The notes: generated by a model from the sequence alone, not told the origin. Positions 24,241 to 36,700 are shown, counted from the first letter of the stretch. The stretch is DNA of 64,000 nt from Mactra quadrangularis (GCA_025267735.1 CM046297.1:23710011-23774010), one strand, 5' to 3'. Numbers and translations: made by a program.

Positions 24241-25429
24241 GTGTTCCATTCCCAATATATTGTCTTTTTTCTCTTTTTTTATAAAATATATGATATTAAA
24301 GATGCCATTTGTTGTCTTTATAGTCATAAAACATCACCTTAATGACATTGTTTGTTTGCCTTTTTTAATCCCTCATATCGCCTACGGTGTAAAACACAAC
24401 ACTTTCTCCAGTATAATGTTGTTATTGCATTGAAAGTCACACACTTTGAGAAATTAATGACATCGATTTAAATAACCTTCAATTTCATGTGGCAAATAAA
24501 AAGTTTGCAAACAAATTCTTTGTCAGTTTCACTACATGTGTCTGAATCAAACAATAAGACCTTAACAATTATGTAATGTATTAGAAGATTCAATAACACG
24601 TAGACAATGCTTGTACATAATCCTAAGTTTTTCACAGTAAAACTTTGATTTCAAAGTGAGTTTTGTCATAGAGACATTGATACAGCAACATTCTCTAAAA
24701 GAGCATTTCTATGGTACAGAAGTAAAAAACACCTTCAAAAAGCCGAATCTTTTATGACGTGAATGATCAATCTGATATTCTGATAGTTGATCTGATGGCA
24801 TTTATTATGATGTGGTGTTTAAAATAGTCTAGGAGTTATTTTTACATTCAAAAAGCATTACATTTGTACATAAATCAAACGTACGATGACCACTTTGCCA
24901 AAAAAATGCATCATTTTATTGAGCCGACACTAATTACTGATTATTTCGGCATTTGTGTTACTGTATGCCACTAAAGTCACTGTAACACGATTACAGTTAA
25001 CTTGCATAGTAGAAATTATCTTTCAACCATCACTAAGTACATGCCTTCGCCAATGACTGATAACTCTTCTAATTGATGCTACAATAAGAAGGCCAAAACA
25101 TGAATTACTTGACAACTGAGTGAAGGTATGTAGCCCAGACATTAAACTCTTTGATATTACTGATTGCTTTTCATGTTCGGATCTATCAAAATATACAGCT
25201 AGCAATTACATAAACCAAATAATACAATGATTTTGTTTCTTTAACAGGAAGCATTAGCTCATATTTTCCCTTAGAATTTTCAATTAGTTTATAGTTTTAA
25301 CATATTGTTATAGGCACATGACATAAAATTATTTGTTTGTCTTTTCAAACTTATATAATGTTCATTGCATACAATGGTACAGTTTGGACTGAAACAAAAG
25401 GAAAATTAATACCTGCCAATCAACATTTA

Positions 25430-25640
25430 AATGTCATTTATTTTCAGACGTTATGCACTTTCAATGTGTCTAAGCTCAAGCAGAATAATTTCCGAGTCTA
25501 TCTCAAATAATATCCGTTTGAATGTCACAACGTTGTTCAAGTCACTTGTTCAAACTTAGAACATCGTCGTAAGAATTTCAAAGGCATCTGTTCATAAAAA
25601 AGACCCTAATTGTTTTAGTAGAAATGACGGCTATCGTGTC
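25430..25640. repeat. Paralogous segment repeated inside the unit (near 31640)
   Basis: The stretch with AATTTCCGAGTCTATC and TTGTTCAAGTCACTTGTTC resembles 31645-31860 (CAATTTCCGAGCCT; TTGTTTAAGTCACTACTTC) over roughly 200 bp with much divergence. It has a counterpart in copy B at 45087-45302. A polypyrimidine-AG lies at its left edge (TTTATTTTCAG), but the frame has an internal stop in copy A that is absent in B, so it is not called as an exon. Confidence 0.4.
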
Positions 25641-26015
25641 ATATGATGTCAGTTTGTCTGACATGACGAATAATAATAGAAATGTTATTTTCATTACTTA
25701 AAATAGAAACATTAAGATATATTTGAATACATATTAATAACAAACCACAATATGATTGATAAAACATATAGCATTAGAAATGTCACATGATATTTCACAA
25801 TACGTTTACAAGTGTACGTTTTATGTATACGAAACGCATTAAAATGTTCTATACAATTGTATCTGCAAAATGATTCAAATGGTTTCTTTGGGGTAAAATA
25901 TGTTCACGATTCTTAGAGAAACAAACTAATTTTAGACATTCTTCTGATTAGTCTATGCCATTCATTGTGAGGATTCAAGAACATATACGGAATTCGTCTT
26001 ATCAAATGTAACTAT

Positions 26016-26155
26016 GGGCGAGTTGCCTAAGCATATCTCTAGCTATCGCTTTGTCCCTGGTACTCCTAATTGGATATCAAATACATATACCTTTGGGGTA
26101 AAAACAGTACCAGGACACAAAGCGCTAGTCAGCGGTATGCTTAGGAAACTCGCTC
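26016..26155. mobile_element. 140-bp palindromic MITE
   Basis: Arms of about 50 bp are inverted copies (GGGCGAGTTGCCTAAGCATA on the left; the right arm reads as GAGCGAGTTTCCTAAGCATA on the minus strand), meeting around a short AT-rich centre. TA flanks both ends. The identical-length copy at 45677-45816 shows it predates the segmental duplication. Confidence 0.8.
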
Positions 26156-26431
26156 TATATTAGTAATTTTACATGACATAGCCCTATAGCTGGCTAACAC
26201 AGCTGTACAATTACAACACATGCGAAAATTTTGCTTGAAAATATAAGACTGTCATTGTTTGAAATTAAATGTAATATTAAGAAACCTTTCTTTCTTTCGT
26301 GATCGACAGATTGTAGTTATGTTATCTGAATTATGGCAACAAATAGCGGCATGAAACTGTCCTCTTAGTGAACTGCTAGATCTACTTAAGTTATTGGTTT
26401 AGTTAATCCATTTTAATACAACAAATTGTAG

Positions 26432-26593
26432 GACGTATATCGTCTCTCACAAAAGCAACAGGTAAATGTATACGTCTTGTATATTAGTATACGTGAAGAA
26501 AATCTAAAAGATGAAGAGCAAGAATCACATAAGTGGGTTACAGATAAGAAAGCAAGCTTGGTAAAGAAATTGTACGTCCATCATAAGTTACAT
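26432..26593 (+). other. Candidate internal exon (54 codons) with splice-like edges
   Basis: The segment follows ...AATTGTAG and ends ...TTACAT|GTAAGT, a consensus donor. It is 162 bases, exactly 54 codons, fully open (DVYRLSQKQQ..., ...REENLKDEEQES...). Copy B (46141-46299) is also open and differs by a 3-base in-frame deletion. However, its acceptor reads TTGG instead of TAGG, and about eight of eleven codon changes alter the amino acid. No domain was recognised. The SINE at 26600 inserted just past the donor. Treat as weak. Confidence 0.2.
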
Positions 26594-26599
26594 GTAAGT

Positions 26600-26898
26600 T
26601 TATTTTATTTATTTATTTTATTTATTAGAGTTAACGCCGTGTCAACACAATTTAGGTCATTTTACGGCGTCCAGCGCACCTAACCTAGCTTTCCTGGACC
26701 ATTGTCTATAATCAGTACTCACCTACCCATCCACAAGGCCGGAAACTTCTCCATATTATCTAATCAATGGAGGAAAATCGACATTATTGTCAAATTTTCA
26801 TGGAAGGGTATAACCTCCCCGGGTGGGATTCGAACCCGCACCCCCTCGGGCACGAGATTCCAAATCCCGGTGCGCTACCAACTGCGCTATCGACCCTG
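26600..26898 (-). mobile_element. Full-length tRNA-headed SINE with target duplication, copy A only
   Basis: On the minus strand it starts at 26898 with a tRNA-like head (A box TAGCGCAGTTGGTAGCGCAC; B box GGTTCGAATCCC). The body contains the GGCCTTGTGGATGGGTAGGT and CGCTGGACGCCGTAAAATGA domains, and the element ends in an ATAAATAAAATAAATAAA-like tail. The 13-bp target duplication GTTACATGTAAGT lies at 26587-26599 and 26899-26911. Copy B (46287-46312) has a single, uninterrupted copy of that target, an empty site. The insertion is therefore younger than the 19-kb duplication. Confidence 0.95.
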
Positions 26899-27299
26899 GT
26901 TACATGTAAGTAAACTGTATGACTTTGTTTTACAATGTCATAACACTGAGCTTTTTTTATCCCAGAAAATCATTGTTCTGAATCGATACTATTTTACAGT
27001 CTACACTTGATTTTGGTTTTTGTATTAAACATCATCTTTCTTTATATTGTATAGGTTGCAAAAACACCAATTCCTAATAGAAGTACTTCATGCTATTAGT
27101 TTATCCAGAAAAGGGTGCAATATTAAAATGACATAAATTGTCGAACATGATATCAATATACCGATTTATTATCATCACAAGTGAGTTGTATAATCGTAAC
27201 TTTGAGAAGAAAATACCATGTTATTTGTAATTAGGTAATAAACAGTTGTGTGTTTTTACAAAATAATCTTACAGTAAAAATATCGTAAGTGAAAAGAAA

Positions 27300-27500
27300 A
27301 AATCAGTCATATTACGGGCATTCTTTGGCCAATCAATTCTAAATATATTTTAATTATTTATAATACCTTTTAAATATCATATCATACTTATGTTTATTAA
27401 CCATCTGACTTTAAACAGCAAAAACCATTAAATTGACTTACGATCACATTTATCGTACGATTTTTGGGTGAAAAGGCACACTGACTGTGACAGAACCTAA
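27300..27500. repeat. Paralogous block repeated near 31050
   Basis: GGCCAATCAATTC..., CATATCATACTTATGTTTAT and CATCTGACTTTAAACAGC recur, diverged, at 31080-31260. Related sequence is also seen at 59570-59660. In copy B the left part of this block (46683-46936) has been replaced by about 250 bp of unrelated sequence. Confidence 0.45.
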
Positions 27501-30233
27501 GTCACCTCTTAACAAACAAACCACCGGCTGGTAAATGACAATATCAACCCCAGTAAATAATGTTCCCACTTTTCGTACAGACAAAATATGTTGATTTTAT
27601 TTCTACTTTTCTCATTTTATTCTTAAGTTATTGCGCATAGCGAAAAAGGTAATTTAGATTTATTGACGTAATTATTATCGACGTGTACACATGCTTACCC
27701 ATTGCGTACATGCGATTAGTCGCAGACAAACAGTAAAATAGCTCTAGTGCCAATGACATAATAAAGTCTGAACCAATTGATCAGTCGTGGGAAACCTACA
27801 TGATTTTTAGAAAGAGAATGGTATTTGTTCAAAAACTAACTATCGAAGCTGAACTAAATTGTCAGATGCAAGAACATCACAACACATAAAAAACAATGGT
27901 TAAAGTATGTGATTCTTCAATATCATTTCTTGAAAGGGGCATATGATGTGGTTAAAATGTTGTTTTAATATCAACTTAGTATAATTCAAAGTAAGATAAT
28001 TCCATACCGGAATTTTGTTTAGTGTCCACAAGCGCGTAGTTTTTAGAGTCCCAATCCAAAAAAACCAAATTGTTGGTGAAATTTTCTTAATTAAATCTGT
28101 TGTTCCGGGATATGATAATTTATTTTTTCTCTGGAAATACTGACAGTTCCTTGTTTCTGTGTATTTGATTAAGTAAAATGTACATGTGTGTCTTGTATAT
28201 ACTTCGTATGGAATAACTTCAGTCTCACATTAGGAAGGCAGATGAATGTGAAACTACGATGAAAATCATGTTTTATCACTAATATGTATATGTACAATAA
28301 CAATTCAACAATATCTGAAAAACAACATAAGTTGGAACAACTAAAACATGAGCATCAAACAGTTTAATATGAAAAAATTCAATACATCAGTCATATATGA
28401 CATCAGATTGTTAAATACCACAAAAAATCTGATTTATCTTAACTGAGCATTAAATCATTAAATTAGTGCCAGAGATCCCAAGTGCATGAGACGGTCATAA
28501 AAATAAAAAAAGATAAAGTATGACAGTCGAAATCTTTTCACACAGACATTGGGTAAGTTTTATGGCGCTTGATAATGAAATGTTTATTTTTTCTCAATTG
28601 AAAACAATAAAAGAAAGTATAACATTGGAAATAACTGGAATAGATATTGTAAAATATTGTTTCTTGAATATTGCGAAAGTAAGTTTAATTACATTTGCAT
28701 TTCAGTAATATGCCATGCCTTGGTACCAAATGTAGAATTGCTGTCATTTTCTACGAACATAGATACTTACGATCAAAGAAAAAAATTAAAGTTTCGACCA
28801 CTTAAAATGGCAATTAATGAATTGTTTCGTAATAAATTAATTCGTGTGTAGCAGTATAGTAATGGTATCTGAAAAAATATTAATTTAAACGCTATACTTA
28901 AGCTTGTATGTGATCACATTATTAAGCAATATGCTTTAGTTTATTTTAAAGATATGTCACATCAAGAGAAAGAGAAAGATTATAACAATTTCATTATTTC
29001 GTCTTTATTGAAATCATAGTTAACGAGCTTGGCGTCTGTGCGAGGAGAGTCAAAATAAATAAAAGTTGCAAAAGAGATTTTGATCATTAACATGTCAGAT
29101 CAACGAATAAATCAGACCTTTACGGAAATAAAGTCTGCTTGCGAAGTTGAATTAGAGTACACAAATGTAGTTGTATTAAAATGAAAGAGAGAAAATGTAT
29201 GAAGATAAAATGTGCTAAGCAGAAATCGTCAAAATATCACAAAATCAAAATCATAAGCTTGAGGGTCACTTAAACGGTTTACAATCGATTAATGTAAAAT
29301 CAGAAAAAAGGGTGTATATCAAGTATCACAGACACACAACAAAAAGCAATGAGGCGGACGTTTTAGATATTTAAACTTTTGTTATAAAAAGGAGGCATCA
29401 AACACATAACCAAAACAGAATCCTTAAAGAAACCCTTAAAATTCAGTTAAAAATTAACTATGATTTTAATGCTCAATGACAAGCCAATGTGAGTGTTTGA
29501 TACGATAAAACATAACATGTAGTCAATATGTAGGAAAACACCAACATCGGTGTAAGTTGAGTTTCTGTTATATTTTTCAGTAGTTCAGAAATCGACAACA
29601 TTTATGGAAACAAATATAAGTAACAATTTCAAAACGTCAGTTTAAATTAGCCATGCTACGAGTATTTATCTCTCAGGTTTATATGCATCTACGTCAATAT
29701 TTTAAAAGGAGGAATGTGCTATGATGGCAGTTGTTATAAAAACTTCGTTTGTTAGTTTCGTTAGGTAATATTACGATGACAAAATCACTATGAACTTTAT
29801 TGGTCATTAAATAAAATAATTACCAAACAAAAACAAAGTTTTTAGACATATTATTTCTGTTTTTCATGTTTATATCACTCTAAATCAAATTTCAAAACGT
29901 GGCATGTAATTGTACTAAAAAGTGTAAATATTACTCACTTGTTTTTATATAGATAATAAAAGAATATTTCTTAATCTTTTCACCCATCGCTACTTTTGAT
30001 AGTTTGTTTACTATTCTTTTGTTAAATCAAGGCGCCTAGTAAAAGTTCACTTACGTAGTTATATAGAAAATAAAGCTAGCAACCAGATGATGCCTGATAA
30101 GTGTTTTTTTCGTATCAGTTTCTCTTCTTAACGCCTACGATGCAAAGATCAATGACATGATTTCCTTCACTTGAAGGTTATCAAATAGTTTGTTACTTCA
30201 TCCAGAGATGTTAGTGCAATAGGTTTAAAAGAC

Positions 30234-30540
30234 CTTCAATGTGGCTTGTAGGACACAAATGATAATCATCAAGGCAAACCAATCCCTATTGTTTTTGTAA
30301 TCGTCAACATTGATTAAATACGCTAAGAAAAAAAGAGACAATAAATCTGGTAATAATCAACAGTATGTGACGCAAGGTTTAAATGTCATTCAATGTGGCT
30401 TGTAGGACACAAATTATAATCACCAAGGCAAACTATGTTCCATTGTATTTCTAATCGTTAACAATGATTAAATGTACTTAGACAGTAACAGAGACAATAA
30501 ATCTATTAATAATCAACAGTATGTGACGCAAGTTTGTAAA
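30234..30540 (+). repeat. 154-bp segment in tandem, copy A only
   Basis: CAATGTGGCTTGTAGGACAC occurs at 30238 and again at about 30392, and the following bases through TATGTGACGCAAG repeat with moderate divergence. Copy B has one unit (50070-50220). It is either a local gain in A or a loss in B. Confidence 0.75.
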
Positions 30541-30649
30541 AAACTTCCAAGGTCGGTCTCCAGAAATGTCATTACGCGTATTTCTGCATTGTGGTATTTT
30601 TCTGTTTCTTTTGTGGTTTGTTGTTTGTACCTGTCAGTATATCCTCTGC

Positions 30650-30810
30650 ATAGCGACGCTCTACTGAACAAATACTCTGTACAGCAACAGCGGGTAATAT
30701 TTCCCTTAGGTATAATTCAAATTGAATTTAACCTCTTCAGAGCAACAACCTCTGAGCAGCAACACACTTTAGTCCCTCCCCGCGAGAGTTGCTCAAGTGA
30801 AGTTTTACTG
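30650..30810. repeat. Possible transposon end (pogo/Tigger-like)
   Basis: On the minus strand this reads TACAGTAAAACTTCACTTGA at the outer edge (about 30807), recalling the CAGTNAAACCTC-type ends of pogo-related elements. Internal short repeats of GTTGCT...CAGAG follow. The opposite end was not found. The same stretch is at 50320-50485 in copy B, so it predates the duplication. Confidence 0.3.
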
Positions 30811-32016
30811 TACAGACATATGCTTAAGCAAATAATGATGTAATTTTTACCAACCATAAGAAGAAATAAACTCTTTCGTGACAATAGGATGTGACTTGAT
30901 TACTGTGTTTACTTGGCATCAAGGTTTAGATTTCAGATAATGTTCGTGATTCTTTATGAATACTCTTAGATCGAGTTAAAACATTTCTATTAGCTTTATG
31001 AAGCATTGACGCTTTTCTAAAACCTAAAAAAATACGATAACAATCATCGTAAGTCAAAAGCAAGAAAAATATACATTACGATTGTTTATTGGTCAATAAA
31101 TTCCAGAAATCATTATTTGATAATATAAACTTTTTTATACATTTAAATATCATATCATAGTTATGTTTATTATCCTTCTGACTTTGAACAACAAAAAAAA
31201 AGAAATTGACTAACAATAACGTTTTCGTAAGATTTGTTTGTAAAAAGGTGCACTGATGACTAAGAATGAAATCAACTGTTTCATCATGATGATCGATTGG
31301 TACAATGTTTGTGAAAATGTAATCAGCTATTTTTCATATTTTTTTCCTCAATCTACCTAGTATTTCCATTATGTTAATGTTTTGTCACCGTCCCTGCTTG
31401 TTTAAAATTCTCAGCGTTTTAAAATCATTTATTTTTAAAACGCTGTTTCATTATTCTAAAGAATTGTATTACCAATAGTTTCATCAACTCTTGCATAAAA
31501 AACAAATTTATATTTAGCAATTTTCGCTAAGCTTAGAATACTTAATATTCATTTAAATATCTATATTTCCGTTTAAAGCATGTTACTTATCATATAATAG
31601 TTAAGTAGGCTTGTCTGAAGTTTCAATAAGTAGGAGAAAACCAGTTGGTTCACATTATCCAATATCAATACTTCAATTTCCGAGCCTTTTATATCAGATT
31701 AGATCGGTTTTATATCTGTTTAATGGCAATATTGTTTAAGTCACTACTTCAAACGTCGTTTGTCAACGTGCATATTTCAAAATATACGTACATCAAAACG
31801 AATTATTCTAGAATGTGTTCCAGAAAATGACAGCTGAGCGTCGTACGATGTAATTTTATCAAAGATAATAATTGAAAACACTAAAAGAAACATTTGTCGT
31901 TTCTAAAAGTAGAAACATTTAGATCTACATTATATCAATTATAAATATATGGCTTTACGTTACAGTTACCATGTGAATATTGATGTATACCATACCATGG
32001 ACTCAATATTTCTATA

Positions 32017-32103
32017 GTTGCAACCCAAAACAAGCGTCCAGTATATATGATATTGCAATGGTTGCCAACCAAACCAAGCATCTAGTATCTGTGATATAGT
32101 GCG
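32017..32103 (+). repeat. 44-bp minisatellite, two units (copy A)
   Basis: Two diverged units of a motif containing GGTTGCCAACCAAACCAAGC and GTGATATTGCAAT. The same site in copy B has four units (51680-51855). Confidence 0.75.
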
Positions 32104-32183
32104 TCAATATACAGGCCTGTCAAGTGTAGAAAGAGTTAAAGCGTCAAAAAGGGTTTAGAGGAGCGGTTGTCCCTGGTAGGAGG

Positions 32184-32193
32184 ACAAGAGTCA
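32184..32193. other. Junction between duplication copies A and B
   Basis: About ten bases (ACAAGAGTCA) lie between the last base shared with the end of copy B and the first base shared with the start of copy A. No long homology or mobile element sits exactly at the joint. This favours non-homologous joining over unequal exchange between repeats, though age may have blurred the signature. Confidence 0.6.
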
Positions 32194-33370
32194 ATGCATC
32201 ATTCACATAAGCGCTGTTTATCCAAATACATAATAGCATTTGCTTTGCGGACTAAAATCAATAACATTAAAGGAACTGGTCAGCCACCTGAAACATAAGT
32301 ATCTTACAGAAACAACATGGATCATGATTATTTTTCTCAAATGTCAATAAATTAACCCATAATACATTACATAAAGTTACAAAATTAGTACATAATACAA
32401 TATGGGAATCAGAAAAATGGGATAGGTTTGACATAGTCAGCTTCTCCGTAAAGTCGACATGCAACCATCTTAAAAGACGTTATTCTACGAGGCATTGTTC
32501 TTTATATACATCGTTTTCTGACATTAAAAAACGATACTTAAATAGACTACATAGAAAAGGAAATATCTTTAAAACCATATTCGGCGCTATGCAGGGTTCA
32601 TTTTGTTTCAAGTATGAATAGTCATAAAAAAATTATTCACTTTTTAGTCATACCAACAGGAGCGTATCACGACGATTGTATTATCAGTTAGCAATAAGTC
32701 ACACATACGCAGAGTAAATATTCAGCAAATACTTCCGTGCTACGCACTTGTTTATCACAAACAAGTATTGGTACATCATCGTTATCCATTTCTCCATACC
32801 GGACTAGAATTTAATTAAACAAACAAGTATGATAGAACAAATTGTATTGGTCAGAAATAAAGGCCAACAGTTTGCTTAGACAGCTGTGCCAAAACAAAAA
32901 AAGATTAAAAGTCAAGACCCCACATTCTCCAATGAAAGCATGAGAACATGATATTCTTAAGTCATTAGCCGGAATAAAGCTGATAAAGGCTGATAATTCA
33001 GAATACATAAGAGTTATTTTTTTGCTTTATGCATTGCTTTTCAACGATACTTTAGTCGTCTCATCGTGACAGTACGTTATATCGTCGATAAGTTTACCCG
33101 TATAATTTTTTATGTCTCGTCAAATGAAACAATCTAAATATCATATAACCATTTAATATCACTATTATTTCATTCTTTACGGTTTTTTTGAAAGATTGAA
33201 ATCGATCGGGTCTTACATAAGTTCAAACGAAGTGAATCAACAAGCATGTTTTGTAGTTACAATCTTAGACGTGGGTGCATTCCGAGTTATGTTTCTAATA
33301 CGTATAATAAGCAGAACATTATACTGCACAAATGAAACGTCCGGTAATTTATCAATGCATTCATTGTTCT

Positions 33371-33789
33371 GTATAAGGTAAGCAGCATGTCAGATATGGC
33401 CTACATTCTGTTAATTGTTAAACAAACATAGAAACACGCTTAAGCACTCAGATGACTGTAAAAGGAATACAACATGAAATTATGATATATTTGCACTTCG
33501 TAAAGAAAATTTTATCAATACCAGTATGAAAATGTTAATAAAGAATACATATTGGTTAACTGTTTTGCATACCATGAAAAAGAGGTGAGTATGTCGGCTA
33601 AGATATTTCCGATTAGTCGATAAACTGCATGAACAACAAATGAAATATAAAGATTTGGGAAGACCTTGAATACCTAATGCATATTACAAAAAGTCAAACC
33701 GACGCCTGGGTGGTTACATTAGTTCCATTACATCAAGCTTGATTTGCAAGCACCGCTCCTGTTACTAGATATGCTGGTTATATGTTCTA
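33371..33789. other. Block of very high A/B identity (copy B part)
   Basis: Counterpart of 14284-14700, with about five differences in 400 bp. In B, the left edge reads AAG|GTAAGC, donor-like; in A it reads AAC|GTAAGC. No open frame spans the block. Confidence 0.55.
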
Positions 33790-36700
33790 TGACAAAGAGA
33801 AATGTAATAATCAAGCAATTCAGTGAAAAAGCATTGATTATATCTTTTTTAAACTAAATTTTAGCAAATAGTTTTATTAACACAACTGGTGGTAAGTGTT
33901 TACACACAAATACGACATACATTTGATAGTAAACTATACTATATATATTTTTTACTCTTCGAAGTCTATAAATCGGCTCATTTAGAACTATGACGTGATT
34001 CTAATAAACAAGTCACATCGGTAGTGAATTTTACAACTGAAATATTATCAAGTTCTTCACAAATAAAGTTTAAAATATGCGCATTTTTTGCATCGTTTTC
34101 TTTCCTAATATTTTTTTTAATTCATATCGATGCCTCTCATTCTTAGTACACAACACCTATAAACATAAGGGGCTACTACAGTACGATGTTATTCAAGTTC
34201 TTTTTACTCGTAAATATGTCTTTATCAGACGCTACAACATCTTATATCAAACTTCATTTAGTATATAGAACCATCCTATTGTCGTAAATAGGGCACACAA
34301 TATTATGTTATGAGATAAATACACCATGATATATAACTTTCCCATCTTAGGATGGAACAACATGACATTATTCCTACATTAGGACATTGCTTTTAGCAAA
34401 AGTATGACTACTTAAATGATAAAGTACAAATATGCGCTTTTGTAGACCTGATCATACAATCCGATTTGGCTGGTAATAAAGACCGTTAATAGCGTCTTGG
34501 GTGTAATAATTTCTACAAATTCATGCTGATAAACGTGACATTTTAAGAGATTGTAAGTAAATTTACGAACACAATATCGTTGTTAATTATCTGTAAGGCA
34601 TACATTGAAGAGACCTGGTAATATCTTTATCCCATATAATAATGAACGCGAATAAGACTGGTAATCAATTTCTGCAATTGTAATATTTTATGTATTACAT
34701 TTATGTAAACAGTAATTTTACTAAAAGTGTTGATATTGTTTTTATTATAATATAATAATAAAGACTTTATTTTAATAAGCTACGCCTTTGCTCTTCACAA
34801 TCTTCCATGTGGGCCTCAATCAAACATACTACACCCTATATACAATATTAACATAATGATGAATGAATTTAAAAATATTGGAGAATAAGAAATGAGAAGT
34901 TTGTTAAGAAGAATTGAGAAAAAACATGTTATATACATATGAAAATCAAATAAAGAGCAAACTAACCTGAAAAGAACAAAACATTATGGCAAACAGGAGC
35001 AACATGCATGAGCTGAGTTTTAGGATGACAAAGAACATTTCAATTTTATTGCATTTTTCATTTAAGGTACTGTTTTTGAATGGGATAAGACTGTTAGCAT
35101 GACGGCTGGTTTGGGGTATTAACAATGAATACATTAAACAACATTTGTAAAAATTTAAGAATGATATTGTTTTTACTCAAAACTCGTAAATCTTCTTCAC
35201 TTATTTTTAGTTTACATCAGATACTCTTCACGAATCGAATTATTCTCCCTGGACAGTGATATAGTATACATACACCCATAGCTTTGAATATATCCACAGA
35301 AATAGACACTTTGCAAGGTCTTAATCCCCAATTAGATAAATATACAAATAGACCGATATGTTTATAATTGTAACCAATGATCTTCATCCAGTGTTATGTA
35401 ACACAAATAGGTCACTCCAATCTGAGAATCAAGTCAATGTCTAAAAGCGCAAATCTTGATGAACCAAAAGGTTGTGTATGCTGCGATTGCCTCACTTCAA
35501 CAATATGTAAAAGAGTATACCTTAAATGATTTCGTTTTACCATTTGTCACTTACACAAAACAAAACGAAGTGAAAACTCCTAAGGTATATTGATATCTGC
35601 AACACTATTCATTTGATTAAAAGTAATCACTGTAACATCGGCGAAAGTGCATTAACATGCAATTTTAACTGAAGAACGTAAGTTGTTTCAATCCTAAAAC
35701 AAACAAGGCATTGTCTAGATACTGCGTGTGAAAATGATATACGCTAATATGATACTAAATTCAGACACGAGAAGCTATATTTTATAATTATTTTGTCTTA
35801 TTTAACAACAAGTGAATCCTCTTAAACAATGTAAATCAAAATGTTTTTCCAGACAAATCCTTCAGATTCTAAATGGCAATGACATAAAAATAAGAACTAC
35901 CGAAGAATGAAAAGTTCAAAATGTTTTTGTTCATTATGTTTCAAAGCCCACATATTTGTAGATATTTTACCTCAGTTCAAAATTAAAAAACAAAGCAATC
36001 TTTTAAAACAGAATTATATTAACCAATCATATATATTTAAAAATCAAAATTGAAACCATTGCATATCTCGAATTTCCCTCTTATAGTGATGTGTTTGGTA
36101 CATTAAAGAAACTCCCTATAGATCAAATGTAACCGAATGATTTCAAACCATTTGGTATAAGTCCAATCTTGTGAAGTGTTTTAATTCCCAGTATTAATTT
36201 TCTGCAAAATGCTGCTTTATCATCAGACATCGCCATTTGAGAGTTGAAATAATTGTGAACTTATGCAACAAAATGACGCCTTATATTATTTTATAAGTTG
36301 TCTTAATTCTCGTAAGGGGTTGGAAAAAAACTAAATTAATGAAATGTCACACAGGAAATATTTGAGAAAGAAACGAATTGTGGCGAAAGCCTGTCTATGT
36401 CCACCTGTGTCGTGATTTTTCTAAACAAGTCTATAAAATGGCTTAATGGAGATATTTATCAGACATTTATTGAATTTGACAACTTGGCATAAAACAAGTT
36501 CAAGTACTTATCACATCTAAAATGTTAACAAGCTAAACTGTCATTTAAGTCAATATCAGTAACATATTTGCAGTGATCGTTACAGATATATTTGTTTGAA
36601 CCTGTTTTAATAAATGTCACTATATTGTGACTGCTTCACAGAAAATGTTGTCTGTGATAATAACCAGAGAGATTTAGTATAATAAGTATAATATAAGTAT

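Larger units (their letters stand above)
13053..32183 (+). repeat. Tandem segmental duplication, copy A (about 19.1 kb)
   Basis: From the segment beginning near 13053 (cacataagcgctgtttatcc at 13063) to the segment ending GTCCCTGGTAGGAGG at 32183, the sequence aligns collinearly and in the same orientation with 32194-51935. The offset drifts from about 19.1 to about 19.7 kb because of indels. Identity ranges from about 99 percent (14290-14690) to about 82-85 percent (13655-13830). Copy A carries its own SINE (26600-26898), a doubled 154-bp segment (30234-30540) and about 117 bp (19868-19984) missing from B. No gene with a recognised domain is contained. Confidence 0.95.

Noticed and set aside
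24055..24433. Overlapping plus and minus frames near 24.2 kb
   Set aside because: They overlap a decayed hAT-like MITE, and the copy-B versions are rearranged.
26702..27010. 102-codon plus-strand frame
   Set aside because: It is the antisense reading of the SINE at 26600-26898 (its ...SPGGIRTRTP... part is the reverse of the B-box region) and runs into flanking DNA. The similar frame at 4637-4870 is rejected for the same reason.
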